From Helochares maculicollis (lineage: Eukaryota > Arthropoda > Insecta > Coleoptera > Hydrophilidae), in assembly GCA_033557835.1 (NCBI GenBank), contig JAWQRO010000104.1, positions 1 to 57,455 on the forward strand: a stretch of DNA of 57,455 nt, in the 5' to 3' direction. Position 1 is the first letter of the stretch. Each line of letters begins with the position of its first letter. Under the pieces are notes generated by a model. That model saw nothing but the letters and a program-made list of their open reading frames with translations. It was not told where the DNA came from and did not search any database. Both the position numbers and the translations under genes were made by a program. Positions 46,713 to 57,455 of the stretch are shown piece after piece.

Positions 46713-49700
46713 TTTTTTACACAAGGTGTTTCATTAGCAAGTCAGCGGTAGATTCGATATAATTGGATTACCATCATAACTGACAAATACAGAAGTCTGA
46801 GGAAATTTCCACTACTGCAGGCTTGTTACGACAACCTACTCAGTTGATGAGGCATAACATTTCAGCTAATCGCATTTACTTTGTGTAAAGATCTCTACAT
46901 CGTGCCTGTATTGATTTAGAATTTATAGGTTACCGTTCAATTAGTTGCGATTTAATATTTTAATTCCATATTATCTCCATTTTTCGTTTCGCTGGGTATG
47001 TATAATGTGTTTGAAATAACAAACGAGAACTTTCTACCTCCACCTTCAGTAAATACAGCGGATTCCCAAATACCCTGTTCGCATTACACACATCACTGAT
47101 CCCAAAACCACACCTTGAAGCTGTAGCCACACCGAAAAAAGTTTCGGTTTGCGGTTTCATTACAACGCTTTCTTGTGTGCAAGTGTTAATTTTATTAAGC
47201 GATTTCTTTCAACGTCAAACTGAGGACATTAAAAATTACAATTCGCTGGTTTGTTGAAAGTCGTTGCAGCTCAAAGAAGGGCCGTGAAAGGGAAAGCCAA
47301 ATATAAACTAAGTAGGCGTTATTTATTTTCGATTTAGTCGCTAAACCCTCAAACTCAAATCTCACCCTGCCTTCTGTTGCGACTTCATTATTTACTACTT
47401 GATAAATTAAGAGAGCGCGCGCTCCACCCCTCGGCCCCAATCTTTTAAAAATAATCACGGAAAGGAAGTCTGTAGTTTGCCACTAATGGAAAGGAAAGAA
47501 GGAAGCCTCACGACATTCGGGGGTTGTAATGCATTTTGAAGTGATTACTATAATTTGTAACGTAAAGGAGATGTGATTTTTCTTCCACTTCGAAAGTTTT
47601 ATTCCAAAATTTAAGACGTTACCATTAATAAAGTCTGGGATCAGGAATTTTAGCAACATTATTCATGGTCTTCGAATGCATAACGCTTCACCAATCTTTT
47701 TCTTGGGCAATAAATTTTATGATCTACTGGATAATTGGTCAAAAAGTCTGACTTTGCATGATGCAATCCACGCAATAGTAGTAAGCAGATCTCATAAAAA
47801 TCCTAAATGAACCGAAACAAAACTCAATTTCTTTGTGAATTGTTCCACAGCTTGTTTTGCTTTACGGTTCTTATCTTCCTCTACTTCTAAATATATCACA
47901 ATCGTGTTGTTTCAAGTATATTACTTTATTTGTAACAACATTTTTTTATTTATGTAGCAGTATACATCAATTGAACCGCTTGGACATTGTTTCTGCAGCT
48001 CCATTATTTTTAGCACCTGAACAGTAAGTGTCCGGCGTGCAAACATTTAAAGCAAACCGAAGCATTTAAACAATGCGTAAAAAATAATTTTAATCAAGAA
48101 ATACCTCGAGCCTTGGCACATCTAAAAATAACAGTTTATTTGTCAAACGCAAGCAATCACCGGCGCGGCAAAGGCAGGCTCAGTTTTATCTAATAAGGAA
48201 ATTTCTATCGTTTCCTTTTTTGCGGTCGGTTTGTTTATATGTCTTTAATGAATTTCATTTGCGAGCCACTTTAATAGCGCCGTTCGCACCGTCGCCCAGC
48301 AAGTTCTGCAACATTCGCAAGCTGCTTCGGAATCCAGGGGCTGATTCTGTAACTTGTTACGCTATCCCTTGCGAAAGAACCTTTTTGTGGCTGTGGCCAG
48401 TGGAGGAAGAGGCAAACGCGCAAAATGTAATATACGGGAAGTTCCTTTTGAACATCTTTCATATCTTTGACATGTGTCCAATTTTCTTTTATTTCTCCTT
48501 TGCTCGCTTGAATTCCTCCGAAAGTTTAGTCCCTAAACATGAATAAAATACGGGAAATATGTTTTCCGGAGCAGGAGAGAGAGAGTCAATATTTGAGGAG
48601 CATTTCAATTGAGTGGTGGAAAGTAATATATCAAGTTTTTTGTTTGGACCGGCGGAGAAGCTACTTGCTTAAATATTAAATAAAAATTCTAATTTTACAC
48701 CCTGCTTTGCGCTTCATCCGCTCTTGCGGCCCGGGCTTAGCTGCCTGCGATTTTTGATTAAGCAAGGTTTCCTAGTTTTCCAAGCGGTTCGGGGCAATCT
48801 TGAAAACGACTGCCTCGACTATTTTTTTAACCCTGCGTATCATAGAGCCTCTATGCATAATATATTATGGAGTTGTCAATACAGATGATCCAGATCCTGA
48901 TCCTTATGCGCGTGAAACTAGGCACAAAAAGCGAGATAACTCCTAATCCCCAATCTGTGCGAAGATAGAGACGCGGAGGGTGAATATATAATTTAATCAG
49001 GAAGCTTTGCATTTTCAATTTTTTGATCCCGCCTGATTCTTTCTCATATTCCTTAATGACGCTCTCCGGGACGCCGCGTTGCGTCGTGCCGCTCGGCCAT
49101 TGCGTCGCTACATCGCCTTTACCGACAGAGGAGCGTTGCTGCTTTTGTTTCTTTGTTGACACGGTACGTGCCAAATTGCGCCACGGCAGCGATAGCCTCG
49201 ATTTTATACACTTTTTGCAAGGGAGGATTTTTTTTGATTGACGTTGAGTGCTTAGGTTTACAGGGTCGGAAATTAAGATGTACATAATTTGCATTAAGAG
49301 GTTTAATGAGGTAATTTTGTGGAGGAAGGAGGTGCTTAAGTGTGTTAAATCGATGATGGGGGCGCTAACGTATTCAAATTGTTGGATCTAGTCAGCTATT
49401 GTTTACGTTTTTTTGTACAAACTAAGAGTTAATAAAATCACGGACTGAAATATCCTCGCTTATCGTTGAGTTCATGATTAGTGATTAATTCGGTGGTTAG
49501 TGTTTGCACTTCCGAGAAAAAATCTTAGTACCAGAATTCGATTACTATCCAGATTTTTCCGGTTCTTAGTCACGTTAAAATACTTCAGCCCCTCGGCTTC
49601 CAATTAGTATTGGGCTTTGCGACAACTGCACCCTTTTCGAGCTGTACGCAATTTCCTTATTTCTAGTATAGTTTACTCGCTACTTGTCTACTTCACTTAT

Positions 49701-52137
49701 TCTATCAATTCATTTCCCTAGCATTCCCTTTCAACTGTGGCTATTATTTTTGTTATTTTGGTTGCAGTGTAGAGCTATTTCGTTTTATTCTATCTGAGTG
49801 TATTGAGACAACACGCTTTAAGTTATGATAAATAGCCCTTAAAAGCGCCAGCAAAGCAGCCTATTTTCTTCGAGAATGTCAAATTTTGACTAGAACGAAA
49901 GAGAGTTGGTCGGTCGTTACACCGCCAACCTACAGACATATCAGCGATTACCTCGATCAGATAAGCCCTCTACAGGGCATTTTGTATTGCGTTTTGGCAA
50001 TGAGAGCTCACCGGTGAGCGGAGCCCTTGAGGGATAAAAACTGACAACCAAAAGAAGAAGGCGATTCAGCGCTACGATCGAACACTTTTTCGACTCAATC
50101 AAAATCAGCGTGTGTCCAGAAATCAAGATTCATGTAAGTCGTAGCTGTAAGAAAGTAAAAGAACTTTAAACTATTTCTTTTATGGCGAAACTAATTACAA
50201 AATCAACCATCTAATCTATTCTTCAGCGGCGGCTTAAATGAAAATTGGATGATTCAAGAAAACGGTAATTTTCCCAGCAAGTGACTTCTTCAGCGGCTAA
50301 AACAAGACAAGAAGGCCCGCCCAAATTGCGGTGCAGGGAAGAACATTCAAGCACATTCTATCTCTACAACGGCCAAAGTTAGACCCAAAATATAAGTCAT
50401 GGTCCCAGATTGGGCTTCTTTTTCCTCACAGATCATCATTTTGAGGCCGAGTTTATTCTGATTAGATACTTCCTAAAAATTTTAATGTTCAAAACGAGAA
50501 TATCTTAAAAACCTAGCATTGCCAGTGCTTCCAGAAAGCAAACTAAAAATTACCCAAATAAACCATATAACCTAAGAAAAATTTTGTCTGAGTTCTTCAG
50601 ATATCAGTTTTTGCATTAACTTTATAATATCGCATCCGTCACTAATTTACCCATGAAATAGCCTAAGAAGAACAGAGGATTGATAATGTAATATTTCTCT
50701 TCCTTATTTTAAAACGAACACAAAAAGTATTTTCACGTTATTTAAAACACCTGCAAAGTGTTTAAAAACAATGAATTTTCAACACCGGCATTTTTAACAA
50801 TGAGGGGAACATTAAATGTATTTATGTATCTAATCAATGTTAGCTTAGCATCCTAGATGAACGGATATAGGGAGAATTGCAGATTTCAAAAACCTAAGCA
50901 ACATTGGTTAAGAACAAAAAAGGGTCAAATAGTGTTGAAAAAGCAGTTTTTGCACTATTTTGATTGCTAATGTTTGTCAAAAACAAGCTCCTTGATAAGC
51001 CTATGAACTATTTAAAGCATAAAAATACAAGTTCTAAAAACAAATTACAAAATTTAATTGTGTTAGACGATTAATCAATGTTGATCGAATCTTGCAGATA
51101 AATGAGTGAAATCAGTATATACATCTGATACTGCAGTACATATTGTTTATTAAGGTAGATCTTGAAGACAAATGAAACATCACTTTTAATCAATAAAGAA
51201 ATCTTGACCAAAATCTTGTACGCAATTTCAATACGAAATCAAGACAAGGAACTCTAATTAATTTGTAAGATCTTAGCAAAAATCTTGCTTCTAGTGCTCT
51301 GATCAAATCAAAAGTTTGTTAGTACTAATTTTTAATGATTATTAAGGTTTGTACAAAATTACAACTTGATAGCTCTATTGTAACGCTTACTTTACTCGAA
51401 AATGTTGGAAGCTATGTAGGTCAATAGATACTTCCAACCGCTCGAAATGTCTCAAAAGTTCGAGCGTTGTCATGTCTACGTACACACATGCAAACAGCAT
51501 GCCAAAATTGGCCAAAATGTATTTATGGGTCTTCAAAATATGAAGATCCGTCAAAACTTCTGGGTCGACTTGCTGCTTGATTGCGGAATTTAATTAACGA
51601 TAGCATTTTGACTACGAAAAAGTAAATACTTAGTTGAATGTATTATTTATATACTGAATAGTGATGCTGTCAATATATGAATACCATATAAAGTTCAATG
51701 TTTTAAACAAAGTTAAGATTTTTACTACACAAATAGTTCATGAAAGGATCAATGCACTATTGCAAAGCAATCAGCGCTGAAAGAAATGCCCAAAAGTCTT
51801 GCCGACTATTTTAGATTCACTTCAACGGTTCGCGGGTTACACTGAATGTGTGGCACTATTATTTCGAAATAGAGACGAATCAGGATCTTTGTAGATATCG
51901 ATCCAGCTGGATTTGGAATGCAAATACAGATGCTCTAATCTAAAGATATATTAATCCATTTAATAAGTCGAGTTTACGTATACCTTCAGTAAAGAACCAG
52001 AAGCAGGGCGAACAAAAGACAAAAACGGCAAAAAATTCGACACTTGTCGTTTCTGTTAAAACGAAATCACTGTATGACTGTCCAGCAGCAACACAAAGGT
52101 TGTGGAATGAAACACAAGGAAATAAGTAATATAGAAT
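46713..52137. other. Long non-coding stretch
   Basis: The longest frame (48,851-49,294, minus, 147 codons) has no family resemblance and unlikely composition. I find no supported exon, TE or RNA gene. The 17-base string ATGAAGATCCGTCAAAA at 51,540 also occurs at 19,957, and 51,889-51,926 resembles the complement of 24,915-24,965; both may be worn dispersed repeats. Confidence 0.4.
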
Positions 52138-53329
52138 TTTATTTCTTTTTTTATATATATTTTTTAATATATCTTTTTTTATAAATATTTTGTTTTTATA
52201 TCTCATACAAAAAAGCTTTCATTTTGAGATTTGTACAATATTATTTAGTACATATTTTATCACACATTATCAAATACAAAAAGAAACCTAGACACTAACA
52301 TCTACAGATACAAAAACTTAAAATGTACAAAAAAGTCGGTTTTACATTCGCCTTGATTTAGGAAACTCTGATTAAATTTTTCGTATCGATCTCGTTTGCT
52401 CCTTGCAGTAAAAACAAGGGAGCGCCACCTAGTCAGAGATTCCGCCGCGTTCGTCAGATCGCAACGATCTTCGGGATTTGAACAAATTTTTGAACTAATA
52501 CTGTCGGAATTCGAGGGCATTTTCAGTATCGAATCTATTTCGATTAAACAGACTCGGGCGGAAACGCCTACGAAGCTTACTTTAAAAAAATCCAAACGAA
52601 AAAAGGGCGCGGTGTTGAAATTTTGAAAATTTGTTAAGACTAATATCACAAAGTAAAGCTAATTCTTAAAATTTAGTACCACAAATTAAAATATTAATAA
52701 AGAGAAATTAAAAAAAAAAAACAGAAAAAATATTTATCACTCGAATTTTCCGCCCCGGAATTGAGGGGTGGAAAACCGTCAAATAAAAATGGTCGTTATT
52801 CGTTCACAGTTTCCTACGAATTTTGGACTCGCCTGGGGGAACACCTTAACGATTGATAAATCACAACGAAAGTTTAGATGGAGTAGGAATGTTCGATCTA
52901 TGCGCCGCGGGCGCACCAAAAGGGAGCATCCCGAGTCCCCGTTGTTCCGCGAGGCGAGTCGCAAAAGCCGCAGCGAGTCTATTGCTATAACTACTAAAGT
53001 TATGATATATATCCTAAAGTACTATCACGGATTCGCTTTCATATTTTCTTGAAACAATACAAATATAAACTCTAAATCGCTCTAATAATAAGTAAAAATT
53101 AAAAAAATGTAAAAATCATAAAAGCCGCCACGCAATTCGTATCACATCTGATGACGACGTTTTTCTTTAACAATAAAATATTTAAAAATAAATAACACAA
53201 AAACTTGATGATGTACATGAAAAATTACAAATATATAACAGAACAGAGATGATCTACTCTTGTACACGACATACATGAAATTGATGCGGGATGAACGATC
53301 AGTCTTCAGTGGATCAAAGATGGCATCTT
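52138..53329 (-). other. Probable 3' UTR region of the DDIT4-family gene
   Basis: After the stop codon the minus strand carries an ATTTATTT AU-rich element near 53,180, typical of short-lived stress mRNAs. I found no nearby AATAAA. The first clear AATAAA on this strand is at 52,143-52,138, which would imply a 3' UTR of about 1.2 kb. The region also has a GC-richer patch at 52,750-53,000 with short open frames on both strands that I do not recognise. The end of the transcript is a guess. Confidence 0.35.
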
Positions 53330-54456
53330 TTAGTCGCTGTAAGAGCGGTACAGTTTGTTTTTGACGATCTCGAAGTCGGAACTTAGCATCACAGTGCCTC
53401 CACGCGCTATTTTTCTGTAACAAAGAGATTAATTTTGTTAAAATTATTTTGATCTTGGGGCTGCAGGAGGTTGTTGAATAGGGATTATGCATTTTGATTA
53501 GAACAAATTTTTTGAACAAAAGCATTGTGGAGACCTCTGGGGGCCGTTTTGATTAGGTGAATTGGATTGACCGTCTAAGAGCTGATTACTTACTTTAAGA
53601 ATTGAGGCAAGAAGTTCCATGAAGTCGAGCTTTGCTTAAGTGTAAGGTATAATTCGAAAGTAGCTGGCGTTTCAGGGTCGCAGATGAAGGTGCTTAGCAG
53701 CCTATTTTCCTCGTTGGTCTCGAACCTAATGTAGAGGACGCAGCCCCTGATGCCGCAAGGCTCCGATTCCGCCAATTCGTAAATTTCTTTGGCTATGTTC
53801 CCTAGGAGATTGGCCGGCAGGAGGACCTCGCCGCAGGCCAAGTGGTTACTCTTCGCCGATTTAAGCTCTTGCTCCAAAATTTGGGCCAGAGCTTCAACAG
53901 CTGAAAAGTCGAAATCATCCTCAGTGAGGTCATTGGGAGTGAATCCCATTAAAACTGTAAACAAAAATAAACCATAAGAAAATCGGTAGGCAAAGCGGGA
54001 CTTTCTATTTCAATTTCTTTAGATCGAGCATCAGTCAATTTTTTTTTCGCTCAGCGGCGAACCGCTCCGGTACAAGATAACACTTATAAGGCGATTCTGT
54101 TGGGTTGCCACCAACAAAAGGAAAGCTGTTAACTTGTACCATAGATATCGGTGTTTCTACCACGAACCAAGGCAAAGCGGCGAAGTGAAATCTTGTTGCT
54201 AAGAGCGCCGAGGAGGAGGTCATAGTAGGCTTAGCAAGTCGAAAGCCGGCCGGCCGAAACAACTGAACGTTCACTAAGTCACTAAACAGCTGATTTCGTC
54301 AACGCGCTCAGTTGTTTCGTTAATCGCTCGACCAAAAAAATTGACTCAAATTTGCTCGTTTCCAAAAAATTAAATAATTGAATAAAAAAATAACAAATAA
54401 TACTTACACGACTCTCTGTTTCTAATTTCGAGATTGGTAACAGGGAGAACTTCCAT
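53330..54456 (-). CDS. REDD1/DDIT4 family protein (scylla/charybde-like), 3 exons
   Basis: Spliced gene: complement of join(53330..53414, 53594..53954, 54408..54456), 495 nt, 164 residues plus TAA. Exon 1 starts at an ATG in a CAAAATGG context and encodes MEVLPVTNLE and a few more residues. Donors read GTGTAAGT and AAGTAAGT; acceptors read TTGTTTACAG and TTTGTTACAG. Intron phases agree, so the frame runs through. Family hallmarks are SEPCGIRGC (residues 80-88), TFELYLTLKQ (115-124), LPQFLKKIARGGT (132-144) and the C-terminal KNKLYRSYS (155-163), which matches the KKKLY ending of DDIT4 proteins. Known family role: stress- and hypoxia-induced cytosolic inhibitors of TORC1, acting upstream of TSC1/TSC2. 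Drosophila has two paralogues, scylla and charybde; I cannot say which this one matches, so no symbol is given. The N-terminus is shorter than in the fly proteins. No disabling lesion is visible. Confidence 0.93.
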
Positions 54457-54567
54457 TTTGACTTCTGCTATCACTATCTAGTATCACAATAATTTTATGA
54501 CAAAAAAGCCGGTATTGGAGTTGAGAACTCGTGTAATACCTTCGCTTTCTAAGTTTGTATGACAACT
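54408..54567 (-). other. First exon (5' UTR plus 49 nt coding) of the DDIT4-family gene
   Basis: The predicted transcription start is the A at 54,567 in an arthropod-type initiator (CCAGTT on the minus strand). That gives a 111-nt 5' leader before the ATG at 54,456. The exon ends at 54,408, directly before GTAAGT. The start site is inferred from promoter motifs, not from transcript data. Confidence 0.6.
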
Positions 54568-54597
54568 GGCCGCGTAATCAGCTGATGTCAACTTATA
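54564..54597 (-). promoter_or_regulatory. Core promoter: TATA box plus initiator
   Basis: On the minus strand TATAAG runs from 54,597 to 54,592. The initiator CCAGTT has its A at 54,567, exactly 30 bases after the first T of the TATA box, which is the canonical arthropod spacing. The pair lies about 110 bases upstream of the DDIT4-family start codon and in the same orientation. Confidence 0.65.
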
Positions 54598-54678
54598 AAA
54601 GCGCCGATCCCCACTCCTCGAGAAGCGCGAACCGACAGCGTTCGCCAACCTTCGACACCGGCCGGCGCTGCATGGCCT

Positions 54679-54683
54679 ACGTG
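54679..54683 (+). promoter_or_regulatory. Candidate hypoxia-response core (ACGTG)
   Basis: An ACGTG core lies about 112 bases upstream of the predicted start site of the DDIT4-family gene. RCGTG is the core recognised by HIF heterodimers, and scylla/charybde genes are HIF targets in Drosophila. A five-base motif is expected often by chance, so this is inference from the neighbouring gene. Confidence 0.25.
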
Positions 54684-54699
54684 ATGCTAAACTCACACA

Positions 54700-56482
54700 C
54701 TCGTAATATAATCGCCTTTGTTTGGGTCTCTACTGCTTCTTTCTTTTATTTTAATTTTTTTACCGTACCCGACTTGTGTCAAAACGAAATTGTCATTAAA
54801 ATCACGGAGCAAAATAAAAAAGAGCAACACAGCGCGACACAACTCTAAATATTCAACCGGCTTCAACTCTAAATCCATCATTAGTATCGCCGGTTTTTCA
54901 CTTATTTTCTTCCCTGCTAGGTCGTAATAAGTGCTAAAAATTATTGAACCGCTTTTCACACTTCGACGGCTCCTGCTTCCATTATTCGCTGGGTTTGTCG
55001 TATAATGCCCGCAAGTTTTTGGATGCTTTTTTCTGTAATTCAGAAGCCGAGCGAATTGAACACCTTTTGAACATCGCGCGGATCGATACCGCGACCAGCA
55101 ACGGAAGTTCTTTGTTTTACCATCGCAGCCTACTAGATTTACACGACCGGTTTTCTAATTGCCGGCTCCGACTTGCGTTTTCCTGCTGCATTATCCAACT
55201 TTTGTAGCGATTAGTTTACTTTTTGCCATTATGAATCCAATTTATCGTATTTTTAGTTTCCCAATGTATTTCGCCGCCGTAGGGTATACATGCCGAAACA
55301 AATCGCTGCTAAGATTCGCTTCTTTGGATTTTTAATAATATTCCATCGCATAGCCTTAGTTTCCTATTTTCAATCAAATTACTGCACTTTTATACGTATT
55401 CACTATTCCTGTACGCATTTCCTAATCAACATCTACATTCCCTTGTACATTTACGTTCGTTTGTTTACTGTTTATTAATTCTTTGTGTTTTAATACAGCA
55501 AATCGTTATGAATTCTGATCTACTTCCTTAGTTTTACTTTTACATAACACGAATTTTTTTAGCTTAGTTAACCATTTCACATTCGCTTCTTCCTTTTGAT
55601 AACTCAGAGATAAGAAGAATCGAGTCTATTTTTGGAATCCTCGCAACATTATCCATTGACTGACATAATTACATTGATAAGAAAAAAGTCGTTCAATTAC
55701 TGCCTCGTTGTTTTGCGATCCCGCGATAATTTTACTTTATATGTACTAACTGCTTGCTGGTGTGTAGTTATCGCAGTAAAATTCGTTCCGACTCGTTTTA
55801 GAATATGTACCAAAGTATTGGAAGGTCATGTACCATAAGTACCTTCCCTATCAGTCGTATTCGTGTTGAAACTAGAATCTGCGCGTATGAATTCGTATGA
55901 ATGGGATTTTAAACGAATATTTCCTACTATTCTGCTTAGATTTAGTCGGTTTTTTTCGATCCCGGAAGCGAAGTACTTGACTGCTCGATATTTCCGAAAT
56001 TCAGATTTCAACAATAGTCTTTAGAATTCCCCATAGTCCCTCTTATTTAAGTGTTACCTAAATGGGAGTTCAGTTGGAGAAGCTAAATGTTTATTGGTTC
56101 TCAACATTTTAATTGCATGGATTTAAGGTCTGGGCAGATACAAAACGTATCTAGTTGCAAAATGAAATATTGATCCTCTGAAACGGAAAAAAAAGCAATG
56201 CACTTAGTTATTTCCGTTTACTTAACCCCCACGGCAAGCGGGCCTGGCAACAATAATAAATTTTTACAACGAAGTGTCAATTTTCTGCTCGAATTTGCCT
56301 AAAAGAACACTTTTAAAATTAATTTCAGAACGCTTCACCTACCGCACCGATCAATAGTCAACCCCGAACAAAGTCTTTGTTTCTATCTGTTCCCCGTAAA
56401 GCGCTGGAAACTCTACATATAACAGCTACATATTCTCGCGGCTTTACATTATTAAAGTGCCTTCACTTTACATTCTCATAAA
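54700..56482. other. Upstream region of the DDIT4-family gene, no other gene recognised
   Basis: Chance frames only. Distal enhancers of the gene could lie here but no specific site can be supported. Confidence 0.4.
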
Positions 56483-57200
56483 TTAGGGATACCTCTAAAT
56501 AATATCGTTTTTCTTACGACAAAATTACAATAAATAGATACTAATTTTAATCTAAAATATAACCACCATCGTTAATAATTATCTTAGACCACAAAATGAA
56601 AACAAAAATGGCTTTAAATTAAAATATTCGTCGACTACATTTTTAATAGCTTTTAAGAGCGAGAATTTTTTTCTTGAAGGAAGTGTTCTACTGATCTGAA
56701 TAGATGGTAACATAATAGAGCAGCATCCGGAGAGTATGGTGGATGTGGTAAGACATCCCAATCTAATTTTTTTGCCTGTATAATTCTGTCACTATGTGGT
56801 CTAGCGTTATCATGTTGCAGAATATCTCGATTTCTATTTTACTATTTTGCACGCTTCTCAGCCAAACTCGTATTTAATTGACCAAGTTGAGATAATAACT
56901 CCTTTGGGTGAAGACCTGGTTTAGCAGTAGGCACAGCTGTTTATCCCTGTGATAACGGCTGGTGTCTTATGTGGATTGTTATTTAATATCCACTTTTCCT
57001 CTCCAGTAACAATTGGTTGCAGAAATTAGTTTTGAACAAGCCTGGACAAAAGAAACCTGCAGATTGTTACACATTGAAATTTGTTTTGCATTGGAAATTG
57101 GTGTGGCACACATCTTCCTTCTCTTTGGACCTTGTTCACTTCTTTTCAACCTCGTTCTTTTGTGAACCACTAAGTTACAAGTTTTGTAGCGAAGTTCTGT
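56483..57200 (-). pseudogene. Decayed mariner related in its ends to the 6,916 element
   Basis: The minus strand reads, from about 57,120 downward, VPHQFPMQNKFQCVTICRFL, IVTGEEKWILNNN (first Asp replaced by Glu, about 57,005), QLGQLNTSLAEKRAK, then DILQHDNARPHSDRI (about 56,820) and LDWDVLPHPPYSPDAALLCY (third Asp position lost), HLFRSVEHFL. The low-coordinate end TTAGGGATACCTCTAAATAA plus TATCGTTTTTCTT resembles the terminal repeat of the 6,916 element. The high-coordinate end is unclear. Confidence 0.82.
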
Positions 57201-57378
57201 ATAGTTTGTTAAAGGTCAGTATTTGATGTTATAAATGTCAAAAATTATTTCACAATTAACCAGTAAATGCAGTATGTATCAACACGTATTGTTTAATTAT
57301 AAGCTATGTTATATTAATTCAAATTAGTGTTAATAGGTGGCTTTGTTCAGTAAAAATTTGAAAAACGATATATGAAAA

Positions 57379-57379
<1 letters not shown>

Positions 57380-57429
<50 letters not shown>
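57380..57429. repeat. (AT)n microsatellite
   Basis: About 25 uninterrupted AT units close to the window end. Confidence 0.98.
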
Positions 57430-57434
<5 letters not shown>

Positions 57435-57455
57435 TATTTAAAACTATACAATTGA

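Noticed and set aside
48851..49294. 147-codon minus-strand frame as a gene
   Set aside because: No family resemblance, erratic composition and overlapping open frame on the other strand; length is possible by chance in a GC-richer patch.
52302..52649. 115-codon minus-strand frame as an additional exon of the DDIT4-family gene
   Set aside because: The DDIT4-family reading ends properly at 53,330 with the family's usual C-terminus, and this frame shows no matching domain.
53142..53525. 127-codon minus-strand frame overlapping the last exon
   Set aside because: It is a different frame across the intron 2/exon 3 boundary; the spliced frame with KNKLYRSYS is the real one.
54594..54601. Plus-strand TATAAAAG as a divergent promoter
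   Set aside because: No initiator or reading frame at the right distance on the plus strand; the minus-strand TATA/initiator pair explains it.

Overview
The window looks like a piece of insect nuclear genome: it is AT-rich, nearly all non-coding, has no operon-like organisation, and carries many decayed insect-type transposons. The one host gene I can support is a spliced REDD1/DDIT4-family gene (Drosophila scylla/charybde type) on the minus strand at 53,330-54,567. It has three coding exons, consensus splice sites, a 164-residue product, and a TATA box with an initiator 30 bases apart. I cannot name the order or species. I see no rRNA, tRNA, CRISPR or bacterial features.

Most recognisable sequence is transposon-derived. 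At least eleven Tc1/mariner DD34D-type copies or fragments belong to several lineages: 1-156, 159-1,196, 5,199-6,165, 6,916-8,162, 13,550-14,816, 16,070-17,177, 21,321-22,169, 42,911-44,111, 44,118-45,790 (split), 44,429-45,680, 46,480-46,712 and 56,483-57,200. None of the copies I translated has an intact transposase, but several keep both terminal inverted repeats and a TA target duplication. Non-LTR retrotransposon remnants lie at 6,470-6,885 (minus), about 14,880-15,420, 20,130-22,310 and 27,390-27,850.

Three nested insertions give a relative chronology: a mariner inside the RNase H/C-terminal part of a retrotransposon, a mariner inside another mariner, and a mariner inside a copy of a tandem-repeat family.

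Tandem repeats are the other main component. They are a ~270-290 bp repeat at 1,208-2,135 with a second locus at 5,120-6,450; a purine-rich hexanucleotide array at 23,344-24,290 whose periodicity keeps five of six frames open; a ~285 bp triplicate at 28,990-29,795; and a ~361 bp satellite with about 13 copies at 34,340-39,015. A fold-back-like family with a GC-rich 24-bp motif (9,456-9,540, 22,757-22,955, 28,471-28,815, 29,850-29,930) has long inverted arms, and in one copy the arm has expanded into a minisatellite.

The remaining long stretches (2.2-5.1, 8.2-13.5, 17.2-20.1, 24.3-27.4, 30-33.4, 39.2-42.9, 46.7-53.3 and 54.7-56.5 kb) show no coding sequence I recognise. They could be introns or intergenic DNA of genes whose exons lie outside the window.
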